Source: Blastomussa wellsi
Lineage: Eukaryota > Cnidaria > Anthozoa > Scleractinia > Plerogyridae
Assembly: GCA_947652115.1 (NCBI GenBank)
Contig: OX393573.1
Coordinates: 6,826,235-6,890,234 of the forward strand
DNA: 64,000 bases
Reading direction: 5' to 3'
Shown: positions 1 to 10,124 of the stretch, piece by piece
How positions within the stretch are numbered: the first letter of the stretch is position 1
How the letters are laid out: each line of letters starts with the position of its first letter
Notes under the pieces: model-generated
Databases searched by the model: none
Seen by the model: the letters and a program-made list of their open reading frames with translations, nothing else
What the model was told of the DNA's origin: nothing
Program-made: the position numbers and the translations under genes

Positions 1-1495
1 CTGGTATTGCACTAAGATCTCTGCATAAATGCTAGTAATTTCACTTGCTGTGTATAGCAAATGTACAACAACTGTATTTGGAATTAAAAGTCTTATAATT
101 ACATGAAAAATATGCAATAAAATGAATTTCACCATTTGTCAAAGTGTCAATCAAGGATTGAAGGATTACAAGTTTTAAGTGTGGATTAAATACTTTATAC
201 AAAAACTACCTGGTTGATAACAGATGGCTCTGATGATGTATAGATCTCATCCCAAGTGCACATTTAACAAAGTCTAATGTTGTCATTTATTTTTTTAAAG
301 TAAGGCTTCAGATTTAAGAAACTAGAGAAACGTACACTTTGATTGGAATTAATTTTAATTAATAATTTTTTTATCATAAAAGATTTTATTAATCAAAACC
401 TTGTGTTACACACGATTCCATCTTACGGTCACGTGTTGATCACCAACGACAACCTCCACGTGACCAAGCCTCCATGGTTCTAATCCCTGAGGAAGACTAG
501 CGGATGCCAGTCGAAAGCTCGTTTGTGCAATTTATTTTCTAATGTTGTGTGTCTCAAGTTTAATATTCTCTCAAAGTTATGTATTTCATCATAGTTAATA
601 AATCCCTTACATTTTTTAGAAGTAAAAAATTAAGAACACGTAAGAACACTTTCAGGCTGATTTCACCTAAAATACCCGATATATAAGAACCCAATTAGCC
701 TGAACCCCGAAAATGGGTGTTCTTGTATGCGGGTTTTTACTGTACTGCATCTCGAACATCAAAATGTATATATATTTTTCAGAAAGCACCATACCCTACT
801 TGTGGTACTATCTTTACAGTTCCTAGAACAAAGCGATTTGCTCCCAACGCACGCGCAGAAGATTAGTTTGTGTTACTTTACTGCACACTACAAGATGGAA
901 GTTAAAGTACGCAAATACGGAATCACACAAGAACGTCTTGTACTCTTCCTTGCTGTAGAACACAACGTGTAAGGCGCATTCGTTTTAATACACTCTGATT
1001 TTAGTCGGGGAGTGGGAATATTTTGACTTATTTTGGGTATCGACACCTTACCCACATTCAGTATTGTGGTTGCGTATCTTTTGTGTGGAATAACCCAAGC
1101 TTGTGTAAAGAGAGTTTTTCTGCAGTTTTGAAAGTAATGTGCTTTTCAGTGTTCAAATAAAGAGAAGTGTATCATTTCTTTCCAGCGTCTTGTCTATTTC
1201 TCCTTTTAATGGACACACGTGCATGTTGTTCAAGCTTCCCCCCGACGTTGTCGGAGTACGGTAAACTTGCTAAATCCAAAACTTGCGTTACCGCTAAGTC
1301 CTGCCAGGGTTTAACCTTTTACATTAATGGATAGTTCACTGAAAAAGCGGAAGAGTCGAAACATTGATGTTTGGATAAGACTTTTTCAAGTTTGAAGAAA
1401 GAAAAGTTCCCAAATATTGCTGAAGACTCCGTGGCACCTTCCAAAAACCGCAAATAAATTTAATTATTAGTTTTATTAGTTTTCACCGGTGCTGG
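1..1495. other. Non-coding AT-rich leader region
   Basis: No open frame here looks like a real protein: the longest, at 727-972, has no recognisable motif and no splice context. The stretch holds a hammerhead-like motif (485-521, listed separately) and a 9-bp inverted repeat, GGTCACGTG at 427-435 against CACGTGACC at 457-465. A polyadenylation-like AATAAA lies near 1159. The segment of about 955-1320 could be a solo LTR, but I see no convincing ends. Nothing else can be supported. Confidence 0.5.
485..521 (+). ncRNA. Hammerhead-ribozyme-like core
   Basis: The sequence reads CTGAGGA (487-493, fitting the hammerhead core CUGANGA), then a stem II whose arms GACT and AGTC pair around a ten-base loop, then GAAA (513-516), then two bases and TC. 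That is the order of conserved parts in a type I hammerhead with a minimal stem III, as known from Penelope-like retroelements. Stem I is not obvious from the flanks, so this may be a fossil. Seen: core and stem II. Inferred: ribozyme ancestry. Confidence 0.35.
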
Positions 1496-1575
1496 AAACT
1501 CTCGGTTAAGAAAAGCTGTTTAACTTCAATACTTTTCGTTAAAACGTTTCCTAGATAGATCGATATCCTCAGTTG

Positions 1576-1644
1576 TATATAAAGAAAATTTTAAGTGGTT
1601 TTAACAGAATGGCGGCAACGGAAAAAGAATGTACTATTCCGTGA
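1576..1644 (+). promoter_or_regulatory. TATA-like box followed by a conserved mini-ORF (copy 1)
   Basis: TATATAAAG (1576-1584) is followed about 25 bases later by an ATG in fair context (AACAGAATGG, ATG at 1609) that opens an 11-codon frame, MAATEKECTIP, closed by TGA at 1642-1644. The same arrangement is kept in all three copies of the unit. The spacing resembles a captured promoter with the first codons of a gene. There is no evidence of transcription, and stable retention could simply reflect recent duplication. Confidence 0.3.
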
Positions 1645-3063
1645 CTATTTGATAATTAAATTAGTTCTTGTTTATCACCTCAATGAAAAAATTGCTTTTT
1701 GAATGAAACAAGATTTTTTCTCTTTCAATTTTTACATCAGATATTTAACGTTCTACCAGTTATTTCTGGCCTTGAAAAAGAGAAACACATCTTTTAACAT
1801 GTTTTCGAGAATCAAAAGTATCATGTTACATACGCTTGCGAGAGAAATTCAAAAGTATCAAGTTGCAAACGTTGACAATCACGTTTGCTGCTAGAATGCC
1901 TTATTGCAATTAAAATAAACTAAGATTGACGTCAAAACCACGGTTAAAATTAAAAAGCTGTCTTCACTAAAACTTCTGAGAAACGATTTTTATTTTACCG
2001 TGGAAGACGTCACTGTAGTATCAGGAGTAAGATAAATATACTTGAAATTGTTGAGAAAGTGACGTCTTAACGTTTTTGTGTCCAGAGTGAAAGACAAGTG
2101 CACATATACACTGCTTAGATCATGAAAAGCCCTCAAGTCTCTACGCTAAAAAAAAACATATTACAGTTGGAAATAACCTATGTAGACGACCATCTTAAGG
2201 GCCGTGGCAAATGAAGAAACGTTACAGACAGAAATGTTTCCCTGTCTGCCCGTCTGCGCAACAGAAACATATTGTGTTTGCAAAAATTGTTTCCCAGTTT
2301 GCTCAAAAGGAGCAACAATGTGTCCTCGTTTGTCACGGCATGTAAAGTTGTAGATAACATTCTGCACTATCTGAGATCATCTCACTAGTTAATTGTACAG
2401 TTACCCTATCCATTTCTCAACATCCCCAACATTTGCGCTTATTAATTATCTCGGAAGACCTCGGAAGTGCTCGGAGGTGTTGGCGAACGCCAATTCTAAT
2501 TATTCCGGGTTTGCATGCCAAAGGATCGATCATTGCTCATGTTGAAATGTGACTTCTATACAAAATCGACGTTTTCGTTCCGTCGCGTAAAAATATAGCA
2601 TTGTCAATATTGCGTTTCAGAGATTATCGTCTGAGCACATATAATTTCAGCTGACATAAACAAATGTAGTCATTCAGGTTTTCCCGGGTTAATTTCCTCG
2701 GAAATGTGGCAGTTTCAGGGTTTCCTGGAATCTGGCTTTTCAGTAGTACAGCCAATTTTACTATTTCATTAGCTTGCGAATGTTGTGGTGTTCAAGTTGT
2801 TCGAAGATACAAAACAAGGCAGCTTAACTAAGTCAACGCATGTCCAGCACGTGTAAGTTTATCAAAGGGAGGAACGAGGTTATTCATTACACCGTTGATT
2901 TGGTTCTCGGCTTTGAGTTTGAATTCAATATGAATTAATTACACTAGGTACCAGGGTTTTCTGGATAGATATAAACCTCATTTCCACCCTCTTTCTCCTG
3001 ACGCTTTTTTTCTTATATCCGCTGGCGATTAATTGCAGACACAGAAATGCTATTCTCTACTTG

Positions 3064-3172
3064 CACAATTCCAATAATACACCTCTTTTACCCCCCAAAC
3101 TTTTGCATAATCACTGTTTGCAACCTATGCAAATTTTTTTGGGGGGTAGAAGCGGTGTATTATGGGATTGTG
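3064..3172. repeat. Hairpin-forming short element, copy 1
   Basis: Two arms of roughly 35 bases pair with each other: CACAATTCCAATAATACACC on the left matches GGTGTATTATGGGATTGTG on the right. A C6 run opposite a G6 run sits just inside, and the loop contains two copies of TGCATA/TATGCA-like sequence. The size and symmetry suggest a small MITE or fold-back insert. Copies lie at 4853-4965 and 39359-39479; the R copy has an expanded G run. Confidence 0.6.
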
Positions 3173-3891
3173 GAAGTAGAGAATTGATGTATTTGTTTTC
3201 CAAAGGGTTGAAATGCTTCGTTGCCACACACGCGAAAGGAATCTGCCTCCATTTTGGAATTTTCGATCTTGATAATATGTTTCCACTTAGCGGAGGTGCT
3301 CGCCAAATCAATCTGCGAGTCTAGGACCAGGTTCTCTAACGCACAAAGCGTGGAATTTTTGTACAGGAGATACGGCGAACTGTGTTAACGTAAATTTAGT
3401 TTCTGCGCTTCGATTTCACATTCAGCTCTTGTGAAGGAAGCGATAAGGTCCACAGGAAGCTACAGGAGTCGCTCTAGTTTCGATAAATTAAACTACATGA
3501 ACTTCAATATTTCATATATGTACTCTATACTTACTATTTAGAATGTTTCCAACTTATTCTGAAGCAATTTAGCACGCCGGCAAAACTATCAGCCAGTTTA
3601 GATCGCGGGAGTGACAACTCTTCAGAGGAAAGTGAAAGTGCATTCGAAGCATATCATTGACACTGTCTGCCTAGCCTCGTACCCAGGCGTCTCAAAGTCA
3701 CCTGCGAAAGGAACTTAGCTTAGTCACGGATGACACAGTTTGAAAAGTTTAGCTTTAGCCTAAATTTTTCAAATTTGTCAATTGCAATCTTTCTCAATTT
3801 TCCTCATTCGGTTAAGAAAAGCTGTGTAACTTCAATACTTTTCGTTAAAACGTTTCCTAGATAAATCGATATCCTCAGTTGTATATAAAGA

Positions 3892-3950
3892 AAATTTTAA
3901 GTGGTTTTAACAGAATGGCGGCAACGGAAAAAGAATGTACTATTCCGTGA
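3892..3950 (+). promoter_or_regulatory. TATA-like box and mini-ORF (copy 2)
   Basis: Same layout as in copy 1: TATATAAAG at 3892-3900, ATG at 3915 and an identical 11-codon frame ending at 3950. Confidence 0.3.
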
Positions 3951-4852
3951 CTATTTGATAATTAAATTAGTTCTTGTTTATCACCTCAGTGAAAAATTGC
4001 TTTTTGAACGAAACAAAATTTTTTCTCTTTCAATTTTTACATCAGATATTTAACGTTCTACCAGTTATTTCCGGCCTTGAAAAAGAGAAACACATCTTTT
4101 AACATGTTTTCGAGAATCAAAAGTATCATGTTACATACGCTTGCGAGAGAAATTCAAAAGTATCAAGTTACAAACGTTTGCAGGAAACAAACAAAAGTAT
4201 CAAGTTGCAAACGTCGACAATCACGTTTGCTGCTAGAATGCCTTATTGCAATTAAAATAAACTAAGATTGACGTCAAAACCACGGTTAAAATTAAAAAGC
4301 TGTCTTGACTAAAACTTCTGAGAAACGACTTGAATTGCGACTTCTATAAAAAATCGACGTTTTCGTTCCGTCGCGTAAAAATATAGCATTGTCAATATTG
4401 CGTTTCAGAGATTATCGTCTGAGCACATATAATTTCCGCTGACATAAACAAATGTAGTCATTCAGGTTTTCCCGGGTTTTGTTTCCTCGGAATTGTTGCA
4501 GTTTCAGGGTTTCCTGGAATCCGGCTTTTTAGTAGTACAGCCAATTTTACTATTTCATTAGCTTGCGAATGTTGTGGTGTTCAAGTTGTTCGAAGATACA
4601 AAACAAGGCAGTTTAAATAAGTCAACGCATGTCCAGCACGTGTAAGTTTATCAAAGGGAGGAACGAGGTTATTCATTACACCGTTGATTTGGTTCTCGGC
4701 TTTGAGTTTGAATTCAATATGAATTAATTACACTAGGTACCAGGGTTTTCTGGATGGATATAAACCTCATTTCCACCCTCTTTCTCCTGCCGCTTTTTTT
4801 CTTATATCCACTGGCGATTAATTGCAGACACAGGAATGCTATTCTCTACTTG

Positions 4853-4965
4853 CACAATTTCCATAATACACCTCTTTTACCCCCCAAAATGTTGCATAAT
4901 CATTGTTTGCAACCTATGCAAATGTTTTGGGGGGTAGAAGCGTGTATTATGGGATTGTGGAAGTA
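4853..4965. repeat. Hairpin-forming short element, copy 2
   Basis: Inverted arms match those of the hairpin at 3064-3172, again with a C run facing a G run inside the stem. It lies at the equivalent place in the second tandem unit. Confidence 0.6.
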
Positions 4966-5924
4966 GAGAATTGATGGATTTGTTTTCCAAAAGGTTGAAA
5001 TGCTTCGTTGCCACGCGCGCGAAAGGAATCCGCCTCCACTTTGGAATTTTCGATCTTGATAATATGTTTCCACTTAGCGGAGGTGCTCGCCAAATCAATC
5101 TGCGAGTCTAGGACCAGGTTTTCTACCGCACACAGCGTCTTATTTTGTGCAGGAGATACAGCGAACTGTGTTAACGTAAATTTAGTTTCTGCGCTTCGAT
5201 TCCACATTCAGCTACATTACGCGCGCGTTTTCACCTTTTGCGAAGGAAGCGATCAGGTCCACAGGAAGCTACAGGAGTCGGCGATAAATTAAACTACATG
5301 AACTTCAATATGTCATATATGTACTCTATACTTACTATTTAGAATGTTTCCAACTTATTCTGAAGCAATTTAGCACGCCGGCAAAACTATCAGCCAGTTC
5401 AGATCGCGGGAGTGACAACTCTTCAGAGGAAAGTGAAAGTGCATTCAAAGCATATCATTGACACTGTCTGCCTAGCCTCGTTCCCAGGCGTCTCAAAGTC
5501 ACCCGCGCAAGGAAGTTAGCTTGGTCACGGATGACACAGTTTGAAAAGTTTAGCTTTAGCCTAGATTTCAAATTTGTCAATTGCAATCCTTCTTAATCTT
5601 CCTCGTTACAAGCCATCTTTGATTCTTCTTTGTTTTAATTATTGGTGCATTTGCTTTGATTTAAAGGCAATTTTATACATCGCCAAAGTTGACTTTATTC
5701 ATGGTGACTGTGGCCTTTTAAGTAAACAAAGGTGTTCGCTAAAACAAGAGAATACAATAGCTTTAAGACTCTCTCTCTCTACCAGGATGCACAGGGCGTG
5801 TTTGTTTTTTGATTCTCACGCACGAACAGATTTTGGGCATTTAGCGGCCTAAAATAAAATCTACCGGTAGAAAAAGGCATAAAATATTTTCTTTTGATAT
5901 CATCTGGCTAAGAACTACAGATTT

Positions 5925-6070
5925 AAGGGTTTACCTCGGTGTAAAAACCTGTGACTTTTTTTCTTTGTTTTTGATCTATTGTATTTCTGTTCTGTATTGT
6001 TTGCGGTTCTTTGTTGTCTTTGTTTTACGTCACTCGTGAGTTTCACAGGTTTTTACACCGAGGATGAGCC
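5925..6070. repeat. Fold-back element with inverted arms
   Basis: The left arm (TACCTCGGTGTAAAAACCTG, about 5933-5952) is the reverse complement of the right arm (CAGGTTTTTACACCGAGG, about 6046-6063). The centre is T-rich, about 90 bases. In block R the same element (about 40436-40866) is split by a Penelope-like insert. The compact symmetric structure fits a MITE; the family is unknown. Confidence 0.6.
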
Positions 6071-6096
6071 AGGTTTAAACTGTATTTCAAGTAATA

Positions 6097-6237
6097 GATC
6101 AAACACGAGAGACAGTGTTTCATCGGGATATCCAAACACCGGGAAGAGAGTTGAAAATACGACGCGCAGCGGAGTATTTTTAATGAACTTCGAGGTGTTT
6201 GGATAGCCGATGAAACACTGTCTCGAGTGTTTGATAT
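6097..6237. mobile_element. MITE-like palindrome, family with TCAAACACT ends
   Basis: Long imperfect inverted arms (6097-6144 and 6198-6237) share ATCAAACACxxGAGACAGTG and TTTCATCG..TATCCAAACACC. The surrounding segment 6090-6385 is absent from the equivalent point of block R (about 40888), so it inserted in L or was lost from R. A related copy lies in an intron of the Frizzled-domain gene at 63068-63200. It encodes nothing. Confidence 0.65.
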
Positions 6238-6701
6238 ATCTTCTCAATCGAAACTAAAACTACGGTGAAAACGAAGAAATAAAATCGTAAAAATCTATGC
6301 TAATTAAGATCAGGTATCCAAACCACGGTTACGGTTCTGATTTCCTTTGTTTTAACGTGATGAATTATTAATGAGTTTGAGAAATTATGATCTCGCGTCG
6401 CGTCGGGGTCAGACTTTCACAGATCTTTATTACAAACCACAGGGGAGCCCATACAAGCAGTGCGTCTTTGTATGTTCAAAATATAAAGAAATGTATGGAA
6501 ATATTGAAAGCGTTCTACTATCGAAAACTTATTTCGAGTAATGCTTATTTTTTGGTTGAAATAAACGTGAACTTACTTCAGGTATTGTATTTGGCTCCAA
6601 TGCGGCTAGATTCTAGAATACCCGGCCACTAATAAGCGTCTTCAAATGCTGCTCCCGCAGTCCCGAAGTCGCCAACATAAAAACTGAATATAAATATCAC
6701 C

Positions 6702-6858
6702 GTATCTCGTTCTAAAAGCGTGACAATTCGATGGAAAACTTAAATGAATATCTCGTTCTAAAAGCGTGACAACCGATAAAAAACTTTAATGAATATCTCG
6801 TTCTAAAAGCGTTACAACCGATGGAAAACTTAAATGAATGTCTCGTTCTAAAAGCGTG
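6702..6858 (+). repeat. 45-bp minisatellite, 3.5 copies
   Basis: Units beginning (A)TATCTCGTTCTAAAAGCG start at about 6703, 6748, 6793 and 6838, giving a 45-base period. Units differ at a few sites (GATGG or GATAA, TTAA or TTTAA). The same array in block R lies at about 41203-41240 and 45208-45335, where the hAT landed inside a unit. Confidence 0.85.
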
Positions 6859-6866
6859 TATTTGTC

Positions 6867-7236
6867 TGCGGCCTTTCCCTTCACCAAGGAAACACGGAAA
6901 GCCGTAAAACTCTAGAACAAAAATTTATTTTTCAAATCGGCACTCTTTAATCCTCACGGTATCAACGAACGCTTTTCATTCAACTAATTTATTCCGAAGT
7001 TTTCACGTTACCAGGCACCAGCCAATAGCGAAGCTCCATCTTTCTGTATATAAAGACACACGACGCACAATTCCTTGACTCGCTCCGACGAAGGGCTAAC
7101 GCTCGAAACGTCAGCACTTGAATCTCTTTACGGTGGCCAATTGACATTATCAACCCAGTTGATAAAACCAAATTATATTGTTATACTTCCCACCGACGCA
7201 GCACCACAGTTTCTTTTGAAACTTACCCCCTCTATT
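6867..7236 (+). mobile_element. Penelope-like short element, monomer (P1)
   Basis: This 370-bp insert is flanked by the 8-bp target duplication TATTTGTC (6859-6866 and 7237-7244). The empty site survives in block R near 45332, where GTATTTGTC continues uninterrupted. It starts with GCGGCCTTTCCC, has a TATATAAAG-like site near 7049, then the hammerhead-like segment 7077-7124, and ends CTTACCCCCTCT. The variable-length duplications of this family (8 to 14 bp) and the ribozyme-like core fit terminal repeats of Penelope-like elements. No GIY-YIG or reverse transcriptase is encoded, so it is non-autonomous or truncated. Confidence 0.6.
7077..7124 (+). ncRNA. Hammerhead-like fold inside Penelope-like element P1
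   Basis: The order is stem I 5' arm GACTCGCT (7077-7084), degenerate core CCGACGA (7085-7091), stem II GGGC-loop-GCTC, GAAA (7105-7108), CG, TC, then the stem I 3' arm AGC..GAATC (to 7124). Other copies (53956-54003 on the minus strand, 59823-59870) read GATTCGCT with GAATC in stem I and GAGC with GCTC in stem II, so differences keep the pairing. The core has C in place of U4, which would weaken or abolish cleavage. Confidence 0.4.
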
Positions 7237-8099
7237 TATTTGTCGTTAAGCTTGATGCGTGAAGGAAAACTTAATTACTCTTTGACTTCGGGAGTGCGGG
7301 ACTGCGGGACTGCGGGAGCAAGAGTTTCACTGGCCTTTACATTAATTTTTCTTCGTCTTTGGGAGTGCGGGACTGCCGGAGCAGGAGTTTCACTTGTCTT
7401 TAATTCAATTATTCGTCATCTTCGGGAATGCGGGAAAGCGGAGCTAAGACACACTAATGTATTAACTGCGGGAGCACGGGAGCATTAGATTTGTAAAGGG
7501 CGTGTGTGGCCTGGTATTCTGCAATTTTTTGTCGTTCCTCGTCTCAAAATGGTGAATTTGGGCGATATGGAGGGTTTTGCGTTGACTATTGCTTCGCGTT
7601 TATATAACAATGAGACAAGGGTGGAAAGCTCATTTTCAACCGCTCCAGGGCCAAGCCGAAATTGGAATCGTCCGACTCCCAAATCAGTCGAATACACTGA
7701 AAGGTTGAAGCTTGTTTTCGTGGAATTCAATCGAAAATCCATTCAAAATCTGAGCGCTGACCGCCGAATAATTTGCTTTCGAAGCGACAAACATCCGTGG
7801 CAGTCCGTTCGTGTGCCAGGGACCATCCCGTCCCGCTGTGTGCTCCACACTGATTGGTCGATGCTAAACAATACCCCGTTACAAATTACTCATGTGGGAG
7901 GTGGGCCAGGTGATTCGTCCACTGACAAGTCTGGGTGATTTTTTTATGACGCGTTACGGGATCGATGTCCAGAACTGGCCTTGAAGAGTAGCCTGCGAAC
8001 ACAGACGGATTTCCGGCTTTTATTTCACGCCGCCGGTGTGAAGAGCGGAGATTCAAACACAAGTCCAGAATTGTGAATCGAAAATAGGGAACCGAGAAT

Positions 8100-8215
8100 C
8101 GCAAAAGGAAAGTAAACTTATGCCAATGTGGCCCGTACAGATAGACTTTGATACTCCGGATGGGTTACTACACGATGTGTGACGAAAAGAAACTCTGCAC
8201 ATAAGCAGAGTATTT
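8100..8215 (-). repeat. LTR-like repeat, low-coordinate end of BEL copy L
   Basis: It shares CAAAAGGAAAGTAAACTTA, GATAGACT.TGATACTCCG, ATGGGTTAC and CACGATGTGTGA with 15195-15330 in the same order and orientation. This would be the 3' LTR of the minus-strand element. Exact LTR ends are not clear. Confidence 0.5.
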
Positions 8216-8263
8216 ACAGTGTCCCCAATTAGCACAGTGGTGCTAGATACATTGACACTTAAA

Positions 8264-8297
8264 TAAAGTCTTTATTTATTTATTTATTATTTATTCA
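8264..8297 (+). repeat. TTTA-type simple repeat
   Basis: A short run of TTTA/TTAT units (TATTTATTTATTTATTATTT) follows AAATAAAG. Block R has no such run at the equivalent place (about 45975), so it was gained in L or lost in R. Confidence 0.7.
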
Positions 8298-8904
8298 GCA
8301 GACTGAGCGAAGCGCTTGTTGAACTGACTGAGATATAAAAATCTAGAATATAAAAAGCTGAAGAAAATGCGAAACAAAAATGCAAATAGCTGTGTGACAC
8401 GAAAAAAGACGCTCCCAGAGGGAACCTAATTAACCTAGTAATCTAAATCCTGAATTGTTGTTGGGGTGTTAGAACCAACATTCCGGCCCCTACGTGTGAG
8501 CTCTAGCGAATCACTTACAAATAACACTTAGATAAGGATTCAAACACTAGCTGGCTCTAACAATTATAACTGTGAAAACGCTAAGTGAACAAACCTACAT
8601 AAATGAAAAGAAAACAACGACGCAAAGATAGTCGCATAATGCAACTACACATCCTAACAAAAGATAAATGTCAATTAAATGTCTCTTCCATGTCCTTCTA
8701 GCTTGGAAATAGCGCGTGGTCTTTGTTAAGTAAGAATTGATTGACAGGACCGTTCTAGAATTTCAGGATATCTTTTGCTATTCCATTCATTCATTCGGGA
8801 CTCAAATCAACACATACATGTATGTACTGTGATCTGTGACTTAGGAATTCTCTTCGTGATTAAAAAGCGTGATTCAAATATATTGTGGGAATTGTCGTGG
8901 ATTA

Positions 8905-9835
8905 TCACCACAAACGGGGACATTCGCGACACACTTGCCTCAAGCGACGACGTGAAAGCGAATCTTCTTTCTTCAATAGGCCAGGGGGTAGACCAATTTC
9001 CGATTTGAGCAACAATAAGTGGTTAGGCGTCAGTGGCTCCATATCATTGGGATCACTGGACATGGTTGTGATGGGCCGACTATTCATTATGCCTTCGACC
9101 TCGCACATCAAGGTGGCCAAACTTTCATCATCAGTGGTTTTATCTCGCAAATAAGACTTGTGGGATTTTCCGAACGGTTCTAATGCACCTCTCCCAAATG
9201 CCACCAAAGTGAGAAACATAGGAAGGGCTGAAGGACAACTTGATGTTCTTCTACACAAGAGAATTGTGGGTCTTTTCCTAATTCCATTCCAACATGACAT
9301 CACGTAACTCTCGCTCACCGCTGGTGAAGTTTGACCCGTTCTCTGAGTGAATCTCGCTCACTTGGCCTCTTCTGGAAATGAAGCGTCGTAGAGCCAACAG
9401 GAACGAGTCCGTGTCAAGACTATATGTGCAATTTCAATGTGTACGGCCCGAATTGCTAGACATGTGAAGATTACGCCGTATCTTTTCACAAGGCTGCGCC
9501 CACGACGGACTTGAAAGGGCCCAAAGTAATCTATGCCAACTGATGTCGACCGCGGCAACTGACCCACTTTACAAGGACACTTCTCACAGCAGAACTTCCT
9601 TGAGTGATCCAAAATTTCTGTCTAATCGAGGCAAGGACATGCTAACTTCCAGAGTGACCCCAAATTTTGTGTGATAGTGTTCGATTATCAATCTGATCAC
9701 GTGGTCCTCTTTTGGGAGAATAATCTGATTTCTTGACTCTGAGGGTAAAGATGCTCTACGAAATCGACCACCAACACGTAAAAGACCATCAGCAACGATG
9801 ACTAAACTCCTCCGGGAAGGCTTTTCTCTGCACAT
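8905..9835 (-). pseudogene. BEL/Pao integrase, broken (block L)
   Basis: In element order, the first part (9835-9584) contains DGLLRVGGRFRRASLP and an H..H pair, and the C..C pair CCEKCPCK follows, making up the zinc-binding start of a BEL integrase. Next comes the catalytic core with VGIDYFGPF and [15 protein letters not shown] (9612-9358), then [21 protein letters not shown], the end of the core running into the C-terminal domain. At least three frame breaks separate these pieces. This is a fossil of a retroelement protein, not a host gene. Confidence 0.85.
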
Positions 9836-10124
9836 GCTTCAGAATTTCTGTCTCTACTCTCCCCATTTCTTCAAGGGTGATGTATTTTGGAACCTCGAGA
9901 CTTGTTGTTCTTTCTCGCATCTAGAATGTTTTCTTTGTTTTCTAGAATGTTTTTAGTGTAAGAGCCAGGCAACAATCTTCTCCAGGCGTAACCAAAAAGA
10001 ACATTTCTGGAAATAATCTGATAATGAGCTGCTCTGCTTGCTTAGTGAGGACACACAGACCTTAACTTCCGTTTTCACTTCAGGATCTTCATCGAAGATG
10101 ACGCTAAGTGTTTCTGATTGCATC

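Larger units (their letters stand above)
1496..3807. repeat. 2.3-kb repeat unit, tandem copy 1 (L1)
   Basis: This unit recurs immediately downstream at an offset of about 2306 bases and again in block R after the N gap (alignable from 32795 on, split by the DIRS). It starts around TCGGTTAAGAAAAGCTG and contains a conserved TATA-like site, a mini-ORF and a hairpin. It carries the segment of about 1987-2540 that copy 2 lacks and block R keeps. Open frames inside it, such as the minus-strand one at 2161-2367, have no recognisable domain. It may be a non-autonomous transposon or a duplicated non-coding segment; its identity is unknown. Confidence 0.8.
3808..5600. repeat. 2.3-kb repeat unit, tandem copy 2 (L2), internally deleted
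   Basis: This is colinear with copy 1 and differs by scattered substitutions and by a deletion at about 4327 that removes the equivalent of roughly 1987-2540 in copy 1. Block R keeps that segment, so the deletion is specific to this copy. The TATA-like site (3892-3900), mini-ORF (3915-3950) and hairpin (4853-4965) are all present. No protein-coding content is recognised. Confidence 0.8.
6645..7486. mobile_element. Possible fold-back (FB-like) element with internal minisatellite
   Basis: The left end reads AATGCTGCTCCCGCAGT and the right end contains its reverse complement in the form ACTGCGGGAGCACGGGAGCATT. Between them lie a 45-bp minisatellite (6702-6858), a Penelope-like insert (6867-7236) and three GGGAxTGCGGGA-type imperfect repeats (about 7290-7480). 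Inverted ends made of short repeats plus internal tandem repeats are the hallmarks of fold-back elements. The block R equivalent is 41147-45542, split by the hAT. No transposase is present. Confidence 0.4.

Noticed and set aside
2161..2367. Minus-strand frame with CRDKRGHIVAPFEQTG, repeated at 38450-38656
   Set aside because: Conservation is explained by duplication of the whole unit; there is no domain, and a second frame over the same bases is equally open.
6702..6858. CRISPR-like array
   Set aside because: The repeats abut without unique spacers, the genome is eukaryotic and there are no cas genes; it is a minisatellite.
7075..7488. 137-codon plus-strand frame containing DEGLTLETSALESLYGGQLT
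   Set aside because: It is the chance translation of the Penelope-like repeat and fold-back sequence; the same peptide recurs at every insert and has no codon-level constraint.
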